NCBI GenBank assembly: GCA_037976565.1
Contig: CP137675.1
Span: forward strand, 16,912,992 to 16,976,991
DNA: 64,000 nt
Source of the DNA: Mesocentrotus franciscanus
Taxonomy: Eukaryota; Echinodermata; Echinoidea; Camarodonta; Strongylocentrotidae
Direction: 5' to 3'
The position numbers and the translations under genes are program-made. Under the pieces are notes generated by a model. The model saw only the letters and a list, made by a program, of their open reading frames with translations, searched no databases and was not told where the DNA came from. Shown piece after piece: positions 37,301 to 44,790 of the stretch. Position 1 is the stretch's first letter. Each line of letters starts with the position of its first letter.

Positions 37301-40001
37301 CATCATCATTACCTTAAAAAGAAGGAAGTTTGAAGAAGAATGGTCGTGTATTTTTAGACAGTGCTAGACATGCTAGAGGCAATATCAGATGAAAGTAGAA
37401 CTGTGTCTTGACAATACAATAATGGAAGGGGGAGAGATAAATGGAGAGGGTGTAGCAAGACTAAGAGGTTGGCACGGTTGAGCAAAACAGAGAGGAGATG
37501 TAGTGAATGAGAGATAGAGAGAGATAGGGGAGGAAGGCGAATGGGGAGGAGGGAGGGAGGGAAGGAAGGGGGAATGAGGTAGAACGAAAGGGAAGAAGTG
37601 TGTTATTACACAGTTCAAATTGTGAGGGGTGGGATAGAGAGAGTCAGGGATAATGAGAGAGAGAGAGAGAGAGAGAGGGAATGGGAAAGAGAGAGAGAAA
37701 GGGGGGGGGGCATGTATATGAGAGTGACGCTTACCTGTATTCGTTCCACCAGTCAGTATCCAAGCATCCGTAGAAACCGCTACCCTGATGATGCCTTTAC
37801 TGAATATTCGTGTTAGTTTGGGCGGCAGAATGAAGTCTTTGGCTCCACCCGTTACTTCTATGAGAAGCTTTGGTTTCTTCAATCCCCACTTCTCTTTGAG
37901 CAGGCGTAATACGATGTGGGCTGTTGTGTCATGCGATAGCCGAACATACTGGTAGAAAATTATCATTGGGTAAATTTCTCTTTGCTGTTCATTGATGTTA
38001 AATTCCAGTGAAGTTGGAAAAAGATATCTCAAGCTTGTTTTTACCATTTTCCATAGAGCAGAGGCACAGTTCATTCAATTATTAGATCATGATGATATTC
38101 AAACTAGATTGACCTTGACCGGTTCCTGATCACGCATCGTTATAATGAGAAAATTATAAGCATGGCATGCATATTGAAAATCATTATGATTTTGAAATAC
38201 TGTCCACTTTTTCTATAAACTTTTAACTTATCTTATTCCCTGATTATCTGCTTTTAACTATTAAAACCATGCGAAAGAGTTCACTTAAAGGTAAAGACTA
38301 GTTTTGGAAACGCCCCCCTCTCAAAAAATGAAATGGAAGCTCTCATTACCAATCGTGTGAAAGAATATGTTTTGACTAATACGTGATGATACAAATTTTG
38401 CCGGGAAACCGCCTACTAATTGATATATTTGGTAAATTATTATATCTATTGGGACCAAATAGATATCGCGCACGTGCGCGCACGTGTCGGGTAGTCCCAT
38501 ATACATCTTTCTGTGTACAGTGCTTGTAACTTTACCAAGACTGTGCCAAATTTCTTATCATTTTGATGATTCCAGAACCTTGCAGTACACATGCACCAAT
38601 ACTTATGTGCTAGATGATCAACCTTTCTGATCGATTCCACAACGTTTCTTTAACAATGCAATCGCATGACCAGAACTGGTCTTTATCTTTAATTCTCTAT
38701 ATTATAGCACACCTTTATCTTTTTGATATTTGATGTTTGATGTTTGATGATAGTTTTATTTGACTGCTAAGACATGTAAGAAGGCACGTATACTTTTGTA
38801 AGTAAGCAACCAGGGGACCTACATGTTTAAGTCCTCTCCGAGGAACTTGGTAATGAGAATTAATGCATTATCAAAGGGCATGAGCACATTGACTTGGTTT
38901 CAACCCTGGACCTGCCATTTACAAGATCACTGCTCTACCACTGAGCCATCGCGCCTCCTTTTATGAAGGGTGTACTCACTTTAGCGCGAGTATTTGGTCC
39001 TGGGAACTCAAGGTCTCCAAACGCATCCGTTTGAGATTTCTTGGTATGTGTCTCTGGAGTCCAGGTCGTCTCAGTAGCATTCTCAACTCCTACGTTCTCA
39101 TCAAGATGACCCTCCGCAAAACGGCCACATTCACATCTAAATCAGAAGATATTCATTTAATCAATGTCATCATCAGTATGTCAGTTCAAATTGTTTTTTC
39201 CTGAGTCCATGTCATCTATTCTATGTACCGTTTTCAATACCTGCATTCTCGTCTAGATGATCTTCCACGAAACTACCACATTTACATCCAAAAGTAGAAG
39301 AAAATTCATTGAATCAATGTTATATGAGTATCAGTTTAAACATTTCTTGGTATGTGTATCTGGAGCCCAAGCCAGATCCATACAATTCTCACCCCCTCAT
39401 TTATCGTCTATATGACCCTCCGCAAATTGATCACATCAATTTACATCTGAATTGGAATATTTATTAATAGATTAAATTAAAGGTTACAAAACTTACATAG
39501 TTGATAACATCTCTATAAAATTTGGATTAACATTATCAGAAGTGATTGATGAATGATACTGGATACTGGGGACTAAGACATTCGCCTGTGTTGCGAAAAT
39601 AAGATTCTTGTGCAATTTATTTATATGATTTTATTGGAAGACACATTTTGCGAGATGCCTTTTTCCACGTCGAATTGTTAGTTTTGCATTGGCCTTTTTT
39701 CTTTTATTGAAATATCATAAAATGTGGTATTTACATCAAAATAATGTGTGTCTTCAAACTATGTACCCACAGGTGTACATACTTTGTTGTATTCTGTGCT
39801 GGCATTATCTTTTGTCCAACGGAAATAGCACAAAACTAATAACAATTACATTGCTGAATTGTTGGCATCAGTAATGAAGTGATAGGAAGTAAGATTATAG
39901 TTATCTTACTTGGTGACGTCATTTGCTGATAGACAAACTTGACGCATTCTCTCTGGAGAAGTTTGTTTTGTAAACAGACTGTCATCTCGGGATGGATCAC
40001 G
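22187..40001 (-). CDS. TRPM: TRPM family cation channel, 17 exons (N-terminal half to S2)
   Basis: TRPM channels are tetrameric plasma-membrane cation channels with a long cytosolic melastatin region before six membrane segments. Exons in transcript order run from 40001 down to 22187, total about 2.29 kb of coding sequence (~764 codons). Landmarks in order: the CECG motif; AKYVRLSHDT; the SLOG-type core with TGGAKDF and WILTGGTNTGVMRHIG; HTHFILVDDGSVGKFGVE; EGSGRAADLIAF; ITIFSVE; WNRVDFAE; KNRVKFVKLLLEQG; PFPYNDLFLWAIL; APIVKFWINA and the S1 helix; then S2. The HFILVDDG and GVEI-LR blocks look closest to the TRPM2/8 group, tentatively. Missing: a start exon upstream of 40001 and everything after S2 (pore, TRP helix, C-terminus). 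One exon has a frameshift and one intron has mismatched phases. Confidence 0.95.
22316..22817. other. TRPM intron, nothing recognised
   Basis: AT-rich, no repeat family identified. Confidence 0.5.
22818..22889 (-). CDS. TRPM: TRPM exon 16: pre-S1 and start of S1
   Basis: 24 codons, phase 0 both sides, acceptor CTTTCTTTCAG, donor GTAAGTTT. Encodes VNQDGREKVRIP then SIAPIVKFWINA, the conserved AP--KFW entry into S1. Confidence 0.9.
22890..23466. other. TRPM intron, nothing recognised
   Basis: No repeat family identified; the 79-residue frame on the opposite strand at 23095-23334 is not supported. Confidence 0.5.
23467..23577 (-). CDS. TRPM: TRPM exon 15: variable linker before S1
   Basis: 37 codons, phase 0 both sides, acceptor TTCTGTTGTTCAG, donor GTGAGTGA. 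Encodes EFFKRLLC, then an acidic stretch DNDVDDVGQGEDM, then TSRRNTNTSPDVNT. This linker is poorly conserved between TRPM proteins. The call rests on position, open frame, matching phases and splice sites. Confidence 0.8.
23945..24240 (+). mobile_element. SINE, 3' part
   Basis: Body motif GCCACTCTCCACCCAGGTG and ATGGGTACCCGG, then a tail with AAGCGCTTAGAGACATC and a (TTA)n end. The tRNA-like head is missing. It lies in the intron between TRPM exons 15 and 14. Confidence 0.75.
24395..24613 (-). pseudogene. TRPM: TRPM exon 14 with a one-base frameshift
   Basis: Acceptor TTTCTTGCTCAG, donor GTAAGTGA. The first part reads LYEQLAVTLLTQCF and VELPNWSHMTCLS, matching the TRPM stretch before S1 (the LA--LL, the L-NW, and TCL). 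The second part, AHPSIQLLLNDQWYGKL ending NPGMK, is in a different frame. The switch falls within the bases CTATCCCTGCTAAC near 24485-24500. Adding one base there would keep the family spacing between TCL and IAH and would give the phase-0 end that the next exon needs. As written, the original frame ends at a TGA at 24439-24441. Either an assembly base error or a real lesion. Confidence 0.88.
24650..24862 (-). mobile_element. tRNA-derived SINE
   Basis: On the minus strand the head reads GCGATGGCTCAGTGGTAGAGC (box A region), and GGTTCGAAACC follows as a perfect box B. Then comes the body with GCCCTTTGGTAAGGCATTAA and TCGGAGAGGACTTAAAG. It closely resembles the copy at 38755-38958. It has a tRNA-like head but is a SINE, not a tRNA gene. 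Confidence 0.85.
25548..25800 (+). mobile_element. SINE, diverged
   Basis: Shares GCCACTCTCCACCCAGGTG, AATGGGTACCTGG and a weak box B-like GGTTTGAATCTC. CTTCCTTTGGCAATGCATTAAT is duplicated in tandem inside it. Confidence 0.7.
25884..26113 (-). CDS. TRPM: TRPM exon 13: melastatin homology region 4
   Basis: 76 codons plus two bases. Encodes GKPETADLHHYNPFPYNDLF, LWAILTKKHEMAYLMWQLGQ and ALVGFRLCHSMSR, the family block PFNEL-WA-L----MA-FFW--GEE---KAL-A-KL. Donor GTACCTTT; it joins to exon 14 to give TEQSRLYEQLAV, in frame. It begins in phase 0, which does not match the phase-1 end of exon 12, so an exon between them is probably missing from this annotation. Confidence 0.93.
26114..27229. other. 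TRPM intron, AT-rich
   Basis: 26120-26350 resembles the antisense 3' end of a retroelement (ACGGAAGGAGGCGAAACTCC), but I cannot place it. No coding signal. The missing exon between 12 and 13 was not found here. Confidence 0.4.
27230..28580. mobile_element. TIR element flanked by TA, TTCATTC-rich arms
   Basis: Left end TAGGATTTCTCTGTCAAT and right end GACCGAGAAATCCTA are inverted repeats, each flanked by TA. The left arm is full of TTCATTC/TTCGTTC words and the right arm of their complements GAATGAA/GAATGAAA, so the element can fold back. The centre contains a degenerate AATCAC microsatellite (28000-28155). TA flanks suggest a Tc1/mariner-like origin; no transposase frame. Confidence 0.7.
28000..28155 (+). 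repeat. Degenerate (AATCAC)n microsatellite
   Basis: Repeated CAATCAC/CAATCGTAATC words across about 155 bp inside the TA-flanked element. Confidence 0.85.
28660..29275. repeat. Large near-perfect palindrome interrupted by a hAT MITE
   Basis: With the hAT MITE removed, the left arm (about 28690-28708 plus 29009-29118) is mirrored by 29128-29265. GTTAAGTGCCTCG, AGAATGCGAATTGCAT and GGTAGGACAAGCA on the left are matched by their complements on the right, around a loop of about ten bases. Likely a foldback MITE; its outer boundaries fade into AT-rich sequence. Confidence 0.85.
28709..29000. mobile_element. hAT MITE with perfect 8-bp target duplication
   Basis: Ends CAGTGGCGGATCC and GGATCCGCCCCTG; TGCACACA is duplicated on both sides (28701-28708 and 29001-29008). 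Same family as the copy at 17981-18317 (shared CCCCTGGCGCCCAAGG and GAGCGAAAAATCGACCGGCA). Inserted in one arm of the palindrome. Confidence 0.93.
29385..29442 (-). CDS. TRPM: TRPM exon 12
   Basis: 19 codons plus one base, acceptor TTTATTTTTTAG, donor GTAAAG. Encodes KNEIEVTLQEIGIIIEHLL, matching the TRPM motif L-DIG--IE-L-G. The next base (G) would begin the conserved glycine, but the exon at 26113 starts in phase 0, so this donor or the missing exon needs transcript evidence. Confidence 0.82.
29443..30551. other. TRPM intron with CT-rich tract
   Basis: 29715-29835 is a CT-rich low-complexity run (TCTCTCTCTCTCTCT). The remainder shows nothing recognised. Confidence 0.6.
30552..30629 (-). 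CDS. TRPM: TRPM exon 11
   Basis: 26 codons, phase 0 both sides, acceptor CTTTCCTTAAAG-type, donor GTATGTAA. Encodes ESDPFPSLSSLSQYANFSMV then RTSQIQ. The region is variable in TRPM proteins; the call rests on frame, splice sites and phase continuity with exons 10 and 12. Confidence 0.8.
30630..31103. other. TRPM intron, nothing recognised
   Basis: AT-rich, no repeat family identified. Confidence 0.5.
31104..31241 (-). CDS. TRPM: TRPM exon 10
   Basis: 46 codons, phase 0 both ends, donor GTAAGTACA. Encodes ESALEEAMDIALKKNRVKFV, KLLLEQGLFMQKFLTKERLK and SLYNTL. This is the strongly conserved TRPM block L--AM--AL---RV-FVKLL-E-G---FLT---L--LYN. Confidence 0.95.
31590..31960 (+). mobile_element. 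tRNA-derived SINE, nearly full length
   Basis: The head carries a box A-like TGGTCTAGTGGATACGTC and box B GGTTCGAGTCCCGCC, with partly complementary head termini (GTGTC and GGCAC). The body has CCACACTCGACCCAGGTGAGG and GGAATTATTTCATTGAAATG, and the tail is (ATT)n near 31918. Best-preserved copy of the SINE in the window. Confidence 0.85.
31975..32075 (-). CDS. TRPM: TRPM exon 9
   Basis: Two bases complete an alanine codon, then 33 codons: SNLSALEQLKLSLIWNRVDF and AEEHIFKEVSGWE. This is the family motif S---QL-L-L-WNRVD-A---IF. Ends in phase 0 with donor GTAAGGAA. Confidence 0.95.
32076..32777. other. TRPM intron, nothing recognised
   Basis: No repeat family or coding signal identified. Confidence 0.5.
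32778..32850 (-). CDS. TRPM: TRPM exon 8
   Basis: 24 codons plus one base: ITIFSVESDNNVDIDSAILS then ALLK. Matches the TRPM segment LITVF------D-D-AIL-ALLK. Acceptor TTCTGTTTAG, donor GTAAGCC. Confidence 0.95.
33362..33514. mobile_element. Short palindromic MITE
   Basis: GGGCCCTTGCTGTTTCATAA, then AGTTGTTATCAATAACAAG at the left, is mirrored by TTGTTATTGATAACAAG and ACGAAACAGGGCCC at the right. About 153 bp. Lies in the intron between TRPM exons 7 and 8. No target duplication called. Confidence 0.8.
33543..33666 (-). CDS. TRPM: TRPM exon 7
   Basis: One base completes an arginine codon, then 41 codons: QISYEAQEQLKKRISAAFPR, DKSAHSLLLKQLLEVIKQKS and C. Donor GTATGT gives KSC joined to ITIF of exon 8. 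Corresponds to the variable helix between the SLOG core and the ITVF motif. Confidence 0.92.
33989..34522. mobile_element. TTAA-flanked MITE, copy 1
   Basis: TTAAAGGTACTATGTCCC at the left; GCAAAAGGGATACACTACTTTTAA at the right is the inverted counterpart, with TTAA at both edges. 534 bp, highly similar to 60053-60587 (for example GTTAAATTCCAACGGCATTT). TTAA duplication is typical of piggyBac or Kolobok families. No transposase frame. Confidence 0.88.
34519..34892. mobile_element. Second TTAA-bounded element abutting the first
   Basis: Begins TTAAAGGCATTG and ends CAATCCCTTTAA, whose complement TTAAAGGGATTG is a near match. It shares the TTAA at 34519-34522 with its neighbour. Inverted similarity is short (about 12 bases), so the call is moderate. 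Confidence 0.5.
35071..35242 (-). CDS. TRPM: TRPM exon 6
   Basis: Two bases complete a serine codon, then 56 codons plus two bases. Encodes PVPAVCVCLEGGVNTIKVV and PPIPVVIAEGSGRAADLIAF, the highly conserved TRPM block VP-V-L--EGG-----VL------P-PVVV-EGSGR-AD-IAF (nucleotide-binding SLOG-like domain). Confidence 0.96.
35266..35515 (-). mobile_element. SINE, diverged
   Basis: Minus-strand body with GCCACTCTCGGGTGAAG and GGGTACCTGG, and a decayed head (TCTAATGGACAAATCACCGG). Tail side AAAGCGCTTTATAAATCC. In the intron between TRPM exons 5 and 6. Confidence 0.7.
35841..36018 (-). CDS. TRPM: TRPM exon 5
   Basis: 59 codons plus one base: PQIKHYRLTSS, then LDPNHTHFILVDDGSVGKFG and VEISLRSKLENVIS. 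The HFILVDDGT-G-YG-E--LR--LE--I block is a TRPM signature. Acceptor CTCTTCTAG, donor GTAAGTTC. Confidence 0.96.
36060..36300. repeat. Possible antisense retroelement 3' end
   Basis: GTTCAGTTCAGTTCACTTTATTCGA followed by a long A-rich stretch and GGCCGGGCCTTATC. It looks like a reversed poly-A-tailed insert, but I cannot name the family. Confidence 0.35.
36691..36836 (-). CDS. TRPM: TRPM exon 4
   Basis: Two bases complete the glycine of NTG, then 48 codons: VMRHIGMAVREHSLRSRQKI, NAIGVVSWGIVDNREDLI and QAQDVKT. Matches GVM-HVG-AVR--SL------INAIGVA-WG-V--RE-L. Donor GTGAGTCA. Confidence 0.96.
36837..37734. other. TRPM intron with GA-rich tract
   Basis: 37430-37715 is a purine-rich low-complexity run ending close to the exon-3 donor. 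36960-37185 has weak inverted ends (GGTGCATGTTACTTGG and AAGTAACATACTTGG...TGCACC) and may be an old MITE. The long C-terminal extension of the overlapping open frame is translated CT repeat, not protein. Confidence 0.55.
37735..37948 (-). CDS. TRPM: TRPM exon 3: SLOG core
   Basis: 71 codons plus one base. Encodes YVRLSHDTTAHIVLRLLKEK, WGLKKPKLLIEVTGGAKDFI, LPPKLTRIFSKGIIRVAVST and DAWILTGGTNT. TGGAK-F, F--GLI-A----AWI-TGGT-TG are the hallmark of the TRPM N-terminal nucleotide-binding fold. Acceptor TTCTACCAG, donor GTAAGCG; joined to exon 2 as AKYVRLSHDT. Confidence 0.97.
37949..38754. other. TRPM intron, nothing recognised
   Basis: Contains a short GC island CGCACGTGCGCGCACGTG (38467-38484) with overlapping E-box-like CACGTG words; otherwise featureless. 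Confidence 0.5.
38755..38958 (-). mobile_element. tRNA-derived SINE
   Basis: Sister of 24650-24862: minus-strand head GGCGCGATGGCTCAGTGG, box B decayed to GGTTGAAACC, body GCCCTTTGATAATGCATTAA. It ends about 21 bp from TRPM exon 2. Confidence 0.85.
38980..39136 (-). CDS. TRPM: TRPM exon 2
   Basis: One base completes a lysine codon, then 52 codons: CECGRFAEGHLDENVGVENA, then a variable stretch, then GDLEFPGPNTRAK. C-CGR----H is the TRPM cysteine motif and AK leads into YVR of exon 3. Acceptor GATTTAG, donor GTGAGT. Two decayed copies lie just upstream. Confidence 0.93.
39226..39288 (-). pseudogene. Relic copy 1 of TRPM exon 2
   Basis: Minus-strand frame reads CKCGSFVEDHLDENAGIENG then T and stop, clearly homologous to CECGRFAEGHLDENVGVENA. 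The acceptor AG has become GG (TTTTGGATGT in place of TTTAGATGT), so it cannot splice as exon 2 does. The part corresponding to the second half of the exon is not recognisable. Confidence 0.85.
39349..39446 (-). pseudogene. Relic copy 2 of TRPM exon 2
   Basis: Shares the TTTCTTGGTATGTGT and TCTGGAG segments and the TATGACCCTCCGCAAA block with exon 2. The minus-strand frame retains QFAEGHIDDK and then a stop (TGA), and the cysteine motif is frameshifted. The acceptor CAG is still present. Non-functional as a coding exon. Confidence 0.85.
39910..40001 (-). CDS. TRPM: TRPM exon 1 in this window
   Basis: 30 codons plus two bases between acceptor CATCCATACAG and donor GTAAGATA: RDPSRDDSLFTKQ, then TSPERMRQVCLSANDVT. 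Corresponds to the TRPM segment F-KR-C--F----- just before C-CGR. Not the true first exon, since it has no start codon; the initiating exon lies upstream of 40001 and was not found. Confidence 0.8.
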
Positions 40002-40014
40002 CTGTATGGATGGA

Positions 40015-40142
40015 GACAGATGGAGAGGGAGAGAGAGAGAGGGGGATAGACAGATAAATAGAGAGAGAAGGGGGAGGAAGAGAGAGGGAGAGAAAGAGAG
40101 AGAGAGAGAGAAAGAAAAGGAGAGAGAGAGGGAGAGAGAAAA
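40015..40142 (+). repeat. GA-rich low-complexity tract
   Basis: (GAGA)n run that creates a spurious Arg/Glu-rich frame. Confidence 0.9.
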
Positions 40143-41100
40143 GTACGTACAAATTGTTAACGATTATTATTTGTTTAACATTTCTTTTATAACAAGCTTT
40201 AACTTTTATTTTATTTTCGGAGAGAGTGAGAGTGAGGAAGGATGGAGGGGGGTATTAAGGACAGAGGGCTCTTTGGGGGAAGTTGCAGAGCGTACATTCA
40301 GGCACAAATTGAAAAAGGTAAATTTTAATTGCGTATCTCATATAGCCATTGTTATTCATATGGGCTTAACCATTATAGCCATAAATCTTAGTGACCGGGT
40401 CGCCGCTGACGCTGAGCAGCGCCCTCAGATACAGACCAATGTTTCTTTTCTTTTTTTCTTTAATATACACCTATTATACATATACTTTACTCATTACTGA
40501 AAATTAAACAAAGAGACTGTTGAAAGTTCTTGATATCATTTTATCCCCTGATAGAATTGTGACTAAACACTGCGTATAATAGGGACAAGAAAATGTCGTT
40601 TTCCGTCGAACACATCCGTATGCATCCCTAACGTTTACAAACGGGTGACAGGTGTAGGTACACCCGTGACACAGTGAGAAAATAAGATCAACCTTAGTCA
40701 TCAGGAATGGCATGAAATAGAGTGACAATGTCAGTGATACTAAGTGATTAAAAAGAGTTTGGGACACGCAAGTAGATACTAGTAAGAGATGAGCATTCAG
40801 TCTTACTTTTTTATTCAACTGAAAAGAAAGAAGTTCGATTCTGTGACATATATTAATACACTGTCGCTTTATGGATTTAAAAAAATGAAATATTTGCACT
40901 GATATCTGAAGTCTGTCATAGATCATACTGATCCATATCAAGGAGTCATTCATAAGTGAATAAGTAAACGAAAGTGGACATAACATGTTTACCACAAAAA
41001 TATGTTTATTAACTACAATCCTCGAATGATTTCATTCAAAACTCGTGCATAAAGATCGTATGAACACATTTTCATTTAAATTTCACCATAAGATTTTTTT
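40143..41100. other. Intergenic or intron, no supported gene
   Basis: A 163-codon open frame on the minus strand (40504-40995) has hydrophobic, low-information composition, no domain and no paralogue in the window. I do not call it. Confidence 0.5.
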
Positions 41101-41145
41101 TCAGGCCGCCATCTTAGTCAAGCGTCGCTTACAATGGCGGTCTCC
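41098..41145 (-). promoter_or_regulatory. Possible YY1-like promoter motif for TRPM
   Basis: On the minus strand AAGATGGCGGCC fits the YY1 consensus AANATGGCGGC that marks many metazoan start sites, with a second GACCGCCATTG nearby. Position, about 1.1 kb upstream of the first recognised TRPM exon and on the correct strand, makes a promoter plausible. No transcript evidence. Confidence 0.25.
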
Positions 41146-41332
41146 TGCACTTTTCCACATATTTTCGTTATTATATGTATATGTGTAAATCACATTTTGA
41201 CATGAAGTTATTATTGTTTGCATATTTGTACTATATACGTTTACATGTTCTTTCTTATTCAATTATTGTATTTGGAAAAATGCAGAAATGAAATAAAATC
41301 AATGAAAAAGAGGCTCGTATGGTCAACACGAT

Positions 41333-41526
41333 CAGTGGCATACCCAGATCTAGCCCTAGGCTTGAAGGGGGAGGGGGCGGGGGGGGGGAGCTCGCTCTCG
41401 GCTCCTCTGCTAGCCCTATATAATAACATACTTGAATAACGTTCGGCACTCCGTAGGGTCGCGGCGGTCGGCCCCTGGCCCCTGGTCCCTTCCCCTTCTA
41501 TTTCAAAATGCTCTGATATGCCACTG
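41333..41526. mobile_element. Short hAT-like MITE
   Basis: CAGTGGCATACC at the left and GATATGCCACTG at the right are inverted repeats with CAG termini. The interior is G- and C-rich homopolymer. No matching 8-bp duplication in the flanks, so it is probably old. Confidence 0.6.
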
Positions 41527-42719
41527 GTGGTGAATAGTTTAGCCTTTGAGTCCGGTTAATAACACAGTTGTAAGAGCCTTGAACTCTATTCTCTTATAAT
41601 CTCCTATTTATTTATCATAAAATTTTTATTCACTGAGAAAAACAATCAGTAGGCCTATACCACGAAATATATCGCACTCACTTGACCAAAAAGAATTATT
41701 TGGTTACGAACCATTCTTAATAACAGCATAACTCACTTGTCTCCATGACAACGTGAATGGGGACGCTACTTTTTGGAAAACAGGAAATCTCGGTTACCAC
41801 ATGATTCAATATAGATGTGCTTGGTTTGACCTCTCCCCGTGCCTCGATTCAATCATATCCGCCCTTGCACTAAATAGACACATTTCTTACACTAATCAAA
41901 ATTTCAATTCTGGATTTGACAATATAACCCTCATCCTAACCGAAACCCCATTTACAAGCCAAGCCTTAACAACCCCCCCCCCTCTTCCTCCCCCGTAGCT
42001 ACGCCACTGCCCGTAATTCTTGAAGGCCGGCAACAAACTTTGATCTAATTTATGACTGGATGCATGATACATGTATTTCGGCCACTATCTCTTATCTCTT
42101 GTTCCTATATATAATATCCTCCTTAATTTCCCTCTCTTAATTCCCCCCATTCGATCTCTCGGTCCAAAGAAATCAGTTACATGTACTTCAACGTTCAACC
42201 GAGGCTATGAGATACCAAGCAGGCATCTTGCAAATATTTTGAAGCAATCAGTTTGTCTTTCTTTTGAAAAAAAAGCACGACCTATTTTCAGATAGGGTAC
42301 ATGTCGTAATTGCAGGATCTTAATTTTAACAGCAAGAAGTCATTAAAAAAATATGGACAATGAGCATTAAATTTCATTACAGATTGATGATGAAACCCAA
42401 TAGTCCTTAATTTACTCCCTCATAATCTCTTGTAATTTGCGACTTCATTTCACAAAAGTTTCGTGACACGCAGGAGGAAACACGCAGCTAAAATTCCCAT
42501 ACAATATATTGGACACACATATAAGAGCAGAAATTTGTTGCGACAAACTCCTACCAATAACTATATAGTAGCAACCTGTAATAGCAAGTTAGATCGCTAC
42601 GGCTGCTGCGCTCTCTTATATAAGAGAAAAAAATCAAATCGAGTTAGATCGCTATATACAGTTGGCAAAGTCCTATTTATATTATAATTTGAGTAAGGAA
42701 ATCACACCAAGTAATACGG
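41527..42719. other. Nothing recognised
   Basis: Mixed sequence without coding signal; 41970-42010 is a C-rich run (AACCCCCCCCCCTC). Confidence 0.5.
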
Positions 42720-42945
42720 TTAATCTCCGCGGGGGAGCATGACGTCACCGCGAGCCCATGTATTTTATTGTTTTTTAATGAGATCGGCGACCCAAGTTGG
42801 TGCAGCTATCTCCTCCCAGACCGTCCCCTCGGGGTACCGGTGCCCGGTGCCATCGTCCGCGGGAGAGTCTACTCTGTGGAATTGGCTATACTCCGCCCGA
42901 GGTCCGCCTCCGTGTCGACGTCCAGGGCGAAAAGAGACTCGGTAT
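42720..42945 (+). repeat. GC-rich dispersed repeat, copy 1
   Basis: Similar to 57025-57240: GGGGGAGCATGACGTC, CCGCGAGCCCATGTA, GGGGTACCGGTGC and CCGCGGGAGAGTCTACTCT appear in both. Three overlapping frames are open only because of GC content. Confidence 0.75.
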
Positions 42946-43334
42946 GCATAATGCATGATATGCGTGACGACTGAGGTACGGCATGCATATTCAACGATCG
43001 ATGCGCGACAAGCTACAGTTTCATGCAGAACCCAGCCTGATCGCTTCGGTCATCAACAGGACCGGGGCGGGGCCGGGAGCTGCAGCTTGGTGTTGGCGCT
43101 GGCACGAGTGTTTGCAAGGTGACCATGTAGGCGTACGTGTATGTAATGATGTGTCTGCATGTTTCTCTGAGGGATACCTTTGTGTAAATGAACATGTTTT
43201 TGTTTATAATAATATGGGTTGTGCCATTTAAGCAGAAGATAGAGAGTTATGTATCTTTAAGACCTTTTTCGTGTTCATTTACGAGTAACTATATAGGCCT
43301 GCGTGAAAGCTCACAAGAATGTACACGTCGACTG

Positions 43335-43580
43335 TGAAGAGTGAAATATGCAGCTGGCCGGTGTCGTGGCGAGATGTGTCTTAGCGAAATCACGTCTGTA
43401 CAGACGCATCTCGCCTGGCGAGCTGCGTCTTACAGACACATCTTGCCGCATTCCCCCGGCGAGATGTGTCTCCTAGATCGGCGAGATGAGTCTGCGATTG
43501 GCGAAAAGTGTCCACTGGCCGATCGGCGAGATGAGTCTGCTAGCGATTGGCGAAAAGTGTCTACTGCAGTACTGGCCGAT
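43335..43580 (+). repeat. Tandem GGCGAGATGTGTCT array
   Basis: At least seven variants of GGCGAGATGTGTCT or its complement within 240 bp, spaced roughly 25-35 bp. A related array occurs, inverted, at 56015-56190. Confidence 0.75.
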
Positions 43581-44229
43581 TTGTTTTACTTTCGTGTCCC
43601 ATCTAAAGGAACTAGATGTTTTTGTTTCTTTTACATGATGATGATATTGTCTAAAAATATATTTAATAACGTTCCTAAAACCCGTGAAATGCAAGTGCAT
43701 TTATTGCATCATAATTTAACCATTTAAAAAATAACTATGCACGCTGCTGAGGCAGATATCATTACTTACTATTCCTAGAAACTTTGAAGTTAAACAAAAA
43801 TGTAACAGGTGATGTGGGGAAAACTTTTTTAAAAATTGTATTATATTATCTTGTATTTATTAAATATTTTCTGCCTATATGACAGTGAGAATATGATATA
43901 ATACATAACTCAACTGTTATTGTATATATTAAAATTTTGAATGTCTAAACTGCAGAGCATTTGACGAGGCGTAATCATGTGATGTGCGAAAAGAATGACT
44001 GCTGATTTGTGAAATGTTTCCTTTATAATATTTTGTAAAATGATTATTCTATACAAAGATATCAAAAAGTTATATGACAGGAGGGGGAAGAGGGGGAAAG
44101 GAGAGAGAGAGAGAGAGAGAGGGGAGAGGGTGAGAGAGAAAGAGAGGATGCAATGTTGATATTTGAAACACCTTTGATGACTGTACTTAAAAGGCAAGAT
44201 TTAGAACAAAAATTAGAAACAAAAACACA
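43581..44229. other. AT-rich sequence with GA microsatellite
   Basis: 44095-44145 is (GA)n; the rest is featureless. Confidence 0.5.
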
Positions 44230-44790
44230 AAAATGCCCCCATGTTTTCGAGTGCCCCTTTTACTTCAGATACGGTGCCCCTGTTTAGAAACAAATATGTT
44301 TCCGATCCCTCCGGGGCACGCCCCAACACTTTTTCAAGTACCCCAAAGTTCCCCTTTACAGAGGAAAATGTCCCCTTTACTTCCTCTTCAAATAAATAGC
44401 CCTTTTAGTTTGACATATGACCTTTTCCTTGTTCATATAATTGCCTTTTGTCCTTCTGATAAGTGACACTTTTCCCCTTCTTACAAATGCCCCTTTTCAA
44501 CTGTGTAAATGCCCCTATTCAAATCTGACATGTGCCCGTTTTCCTTTTTAATAAGTGCTCCTTTTAATCTCTGATTAGTGCTCCTTTTTACTATTCACAA
44601 GTGATCCCTTTTCCTTTCTTACAAGTGCCTTTGTTCCTTTTATTAAGAGCCCTTTCCACGTCTCATAAATACCCCTTTTAACCTCTGATAGAATAATGCC
44701 CTTATTAAAATCTGATAGATGCATGCCTCTTTTCCTTTGTAATAAGTGCCCCTTTTTCCTTTCTACGTAACATGTGCTCCTAATTTAAAG
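44230..44790 (+). repeat. Degenerate ~30-bp tandem array (AAGTGCCCCTTTTCC)
   Basis: Variants of GTGCCCCTTTT, TAAGTGCTCCTTTT and ACAAGTGCC recur about every 30 bp from 44233 to about 44770, with further traces near 45170-45215. Purely pyrimidine-biased on the + strand. Confidence 0.75.

Noticed and set aside
37385..38074. 229-codon open frame treated as one protein
   Set aside because: Only the part at 37735-37948 is TRPM coding sequence; the remainder is intron read-through across a CT/GA repeat.
40504..40995. 163-codon open frame on the minus strand
   Set aside because: Composition is hydrophobic and random-looking, with no domain, no splice context and no paralogue; long frames of this size occur by chance in AT-rich sequence.
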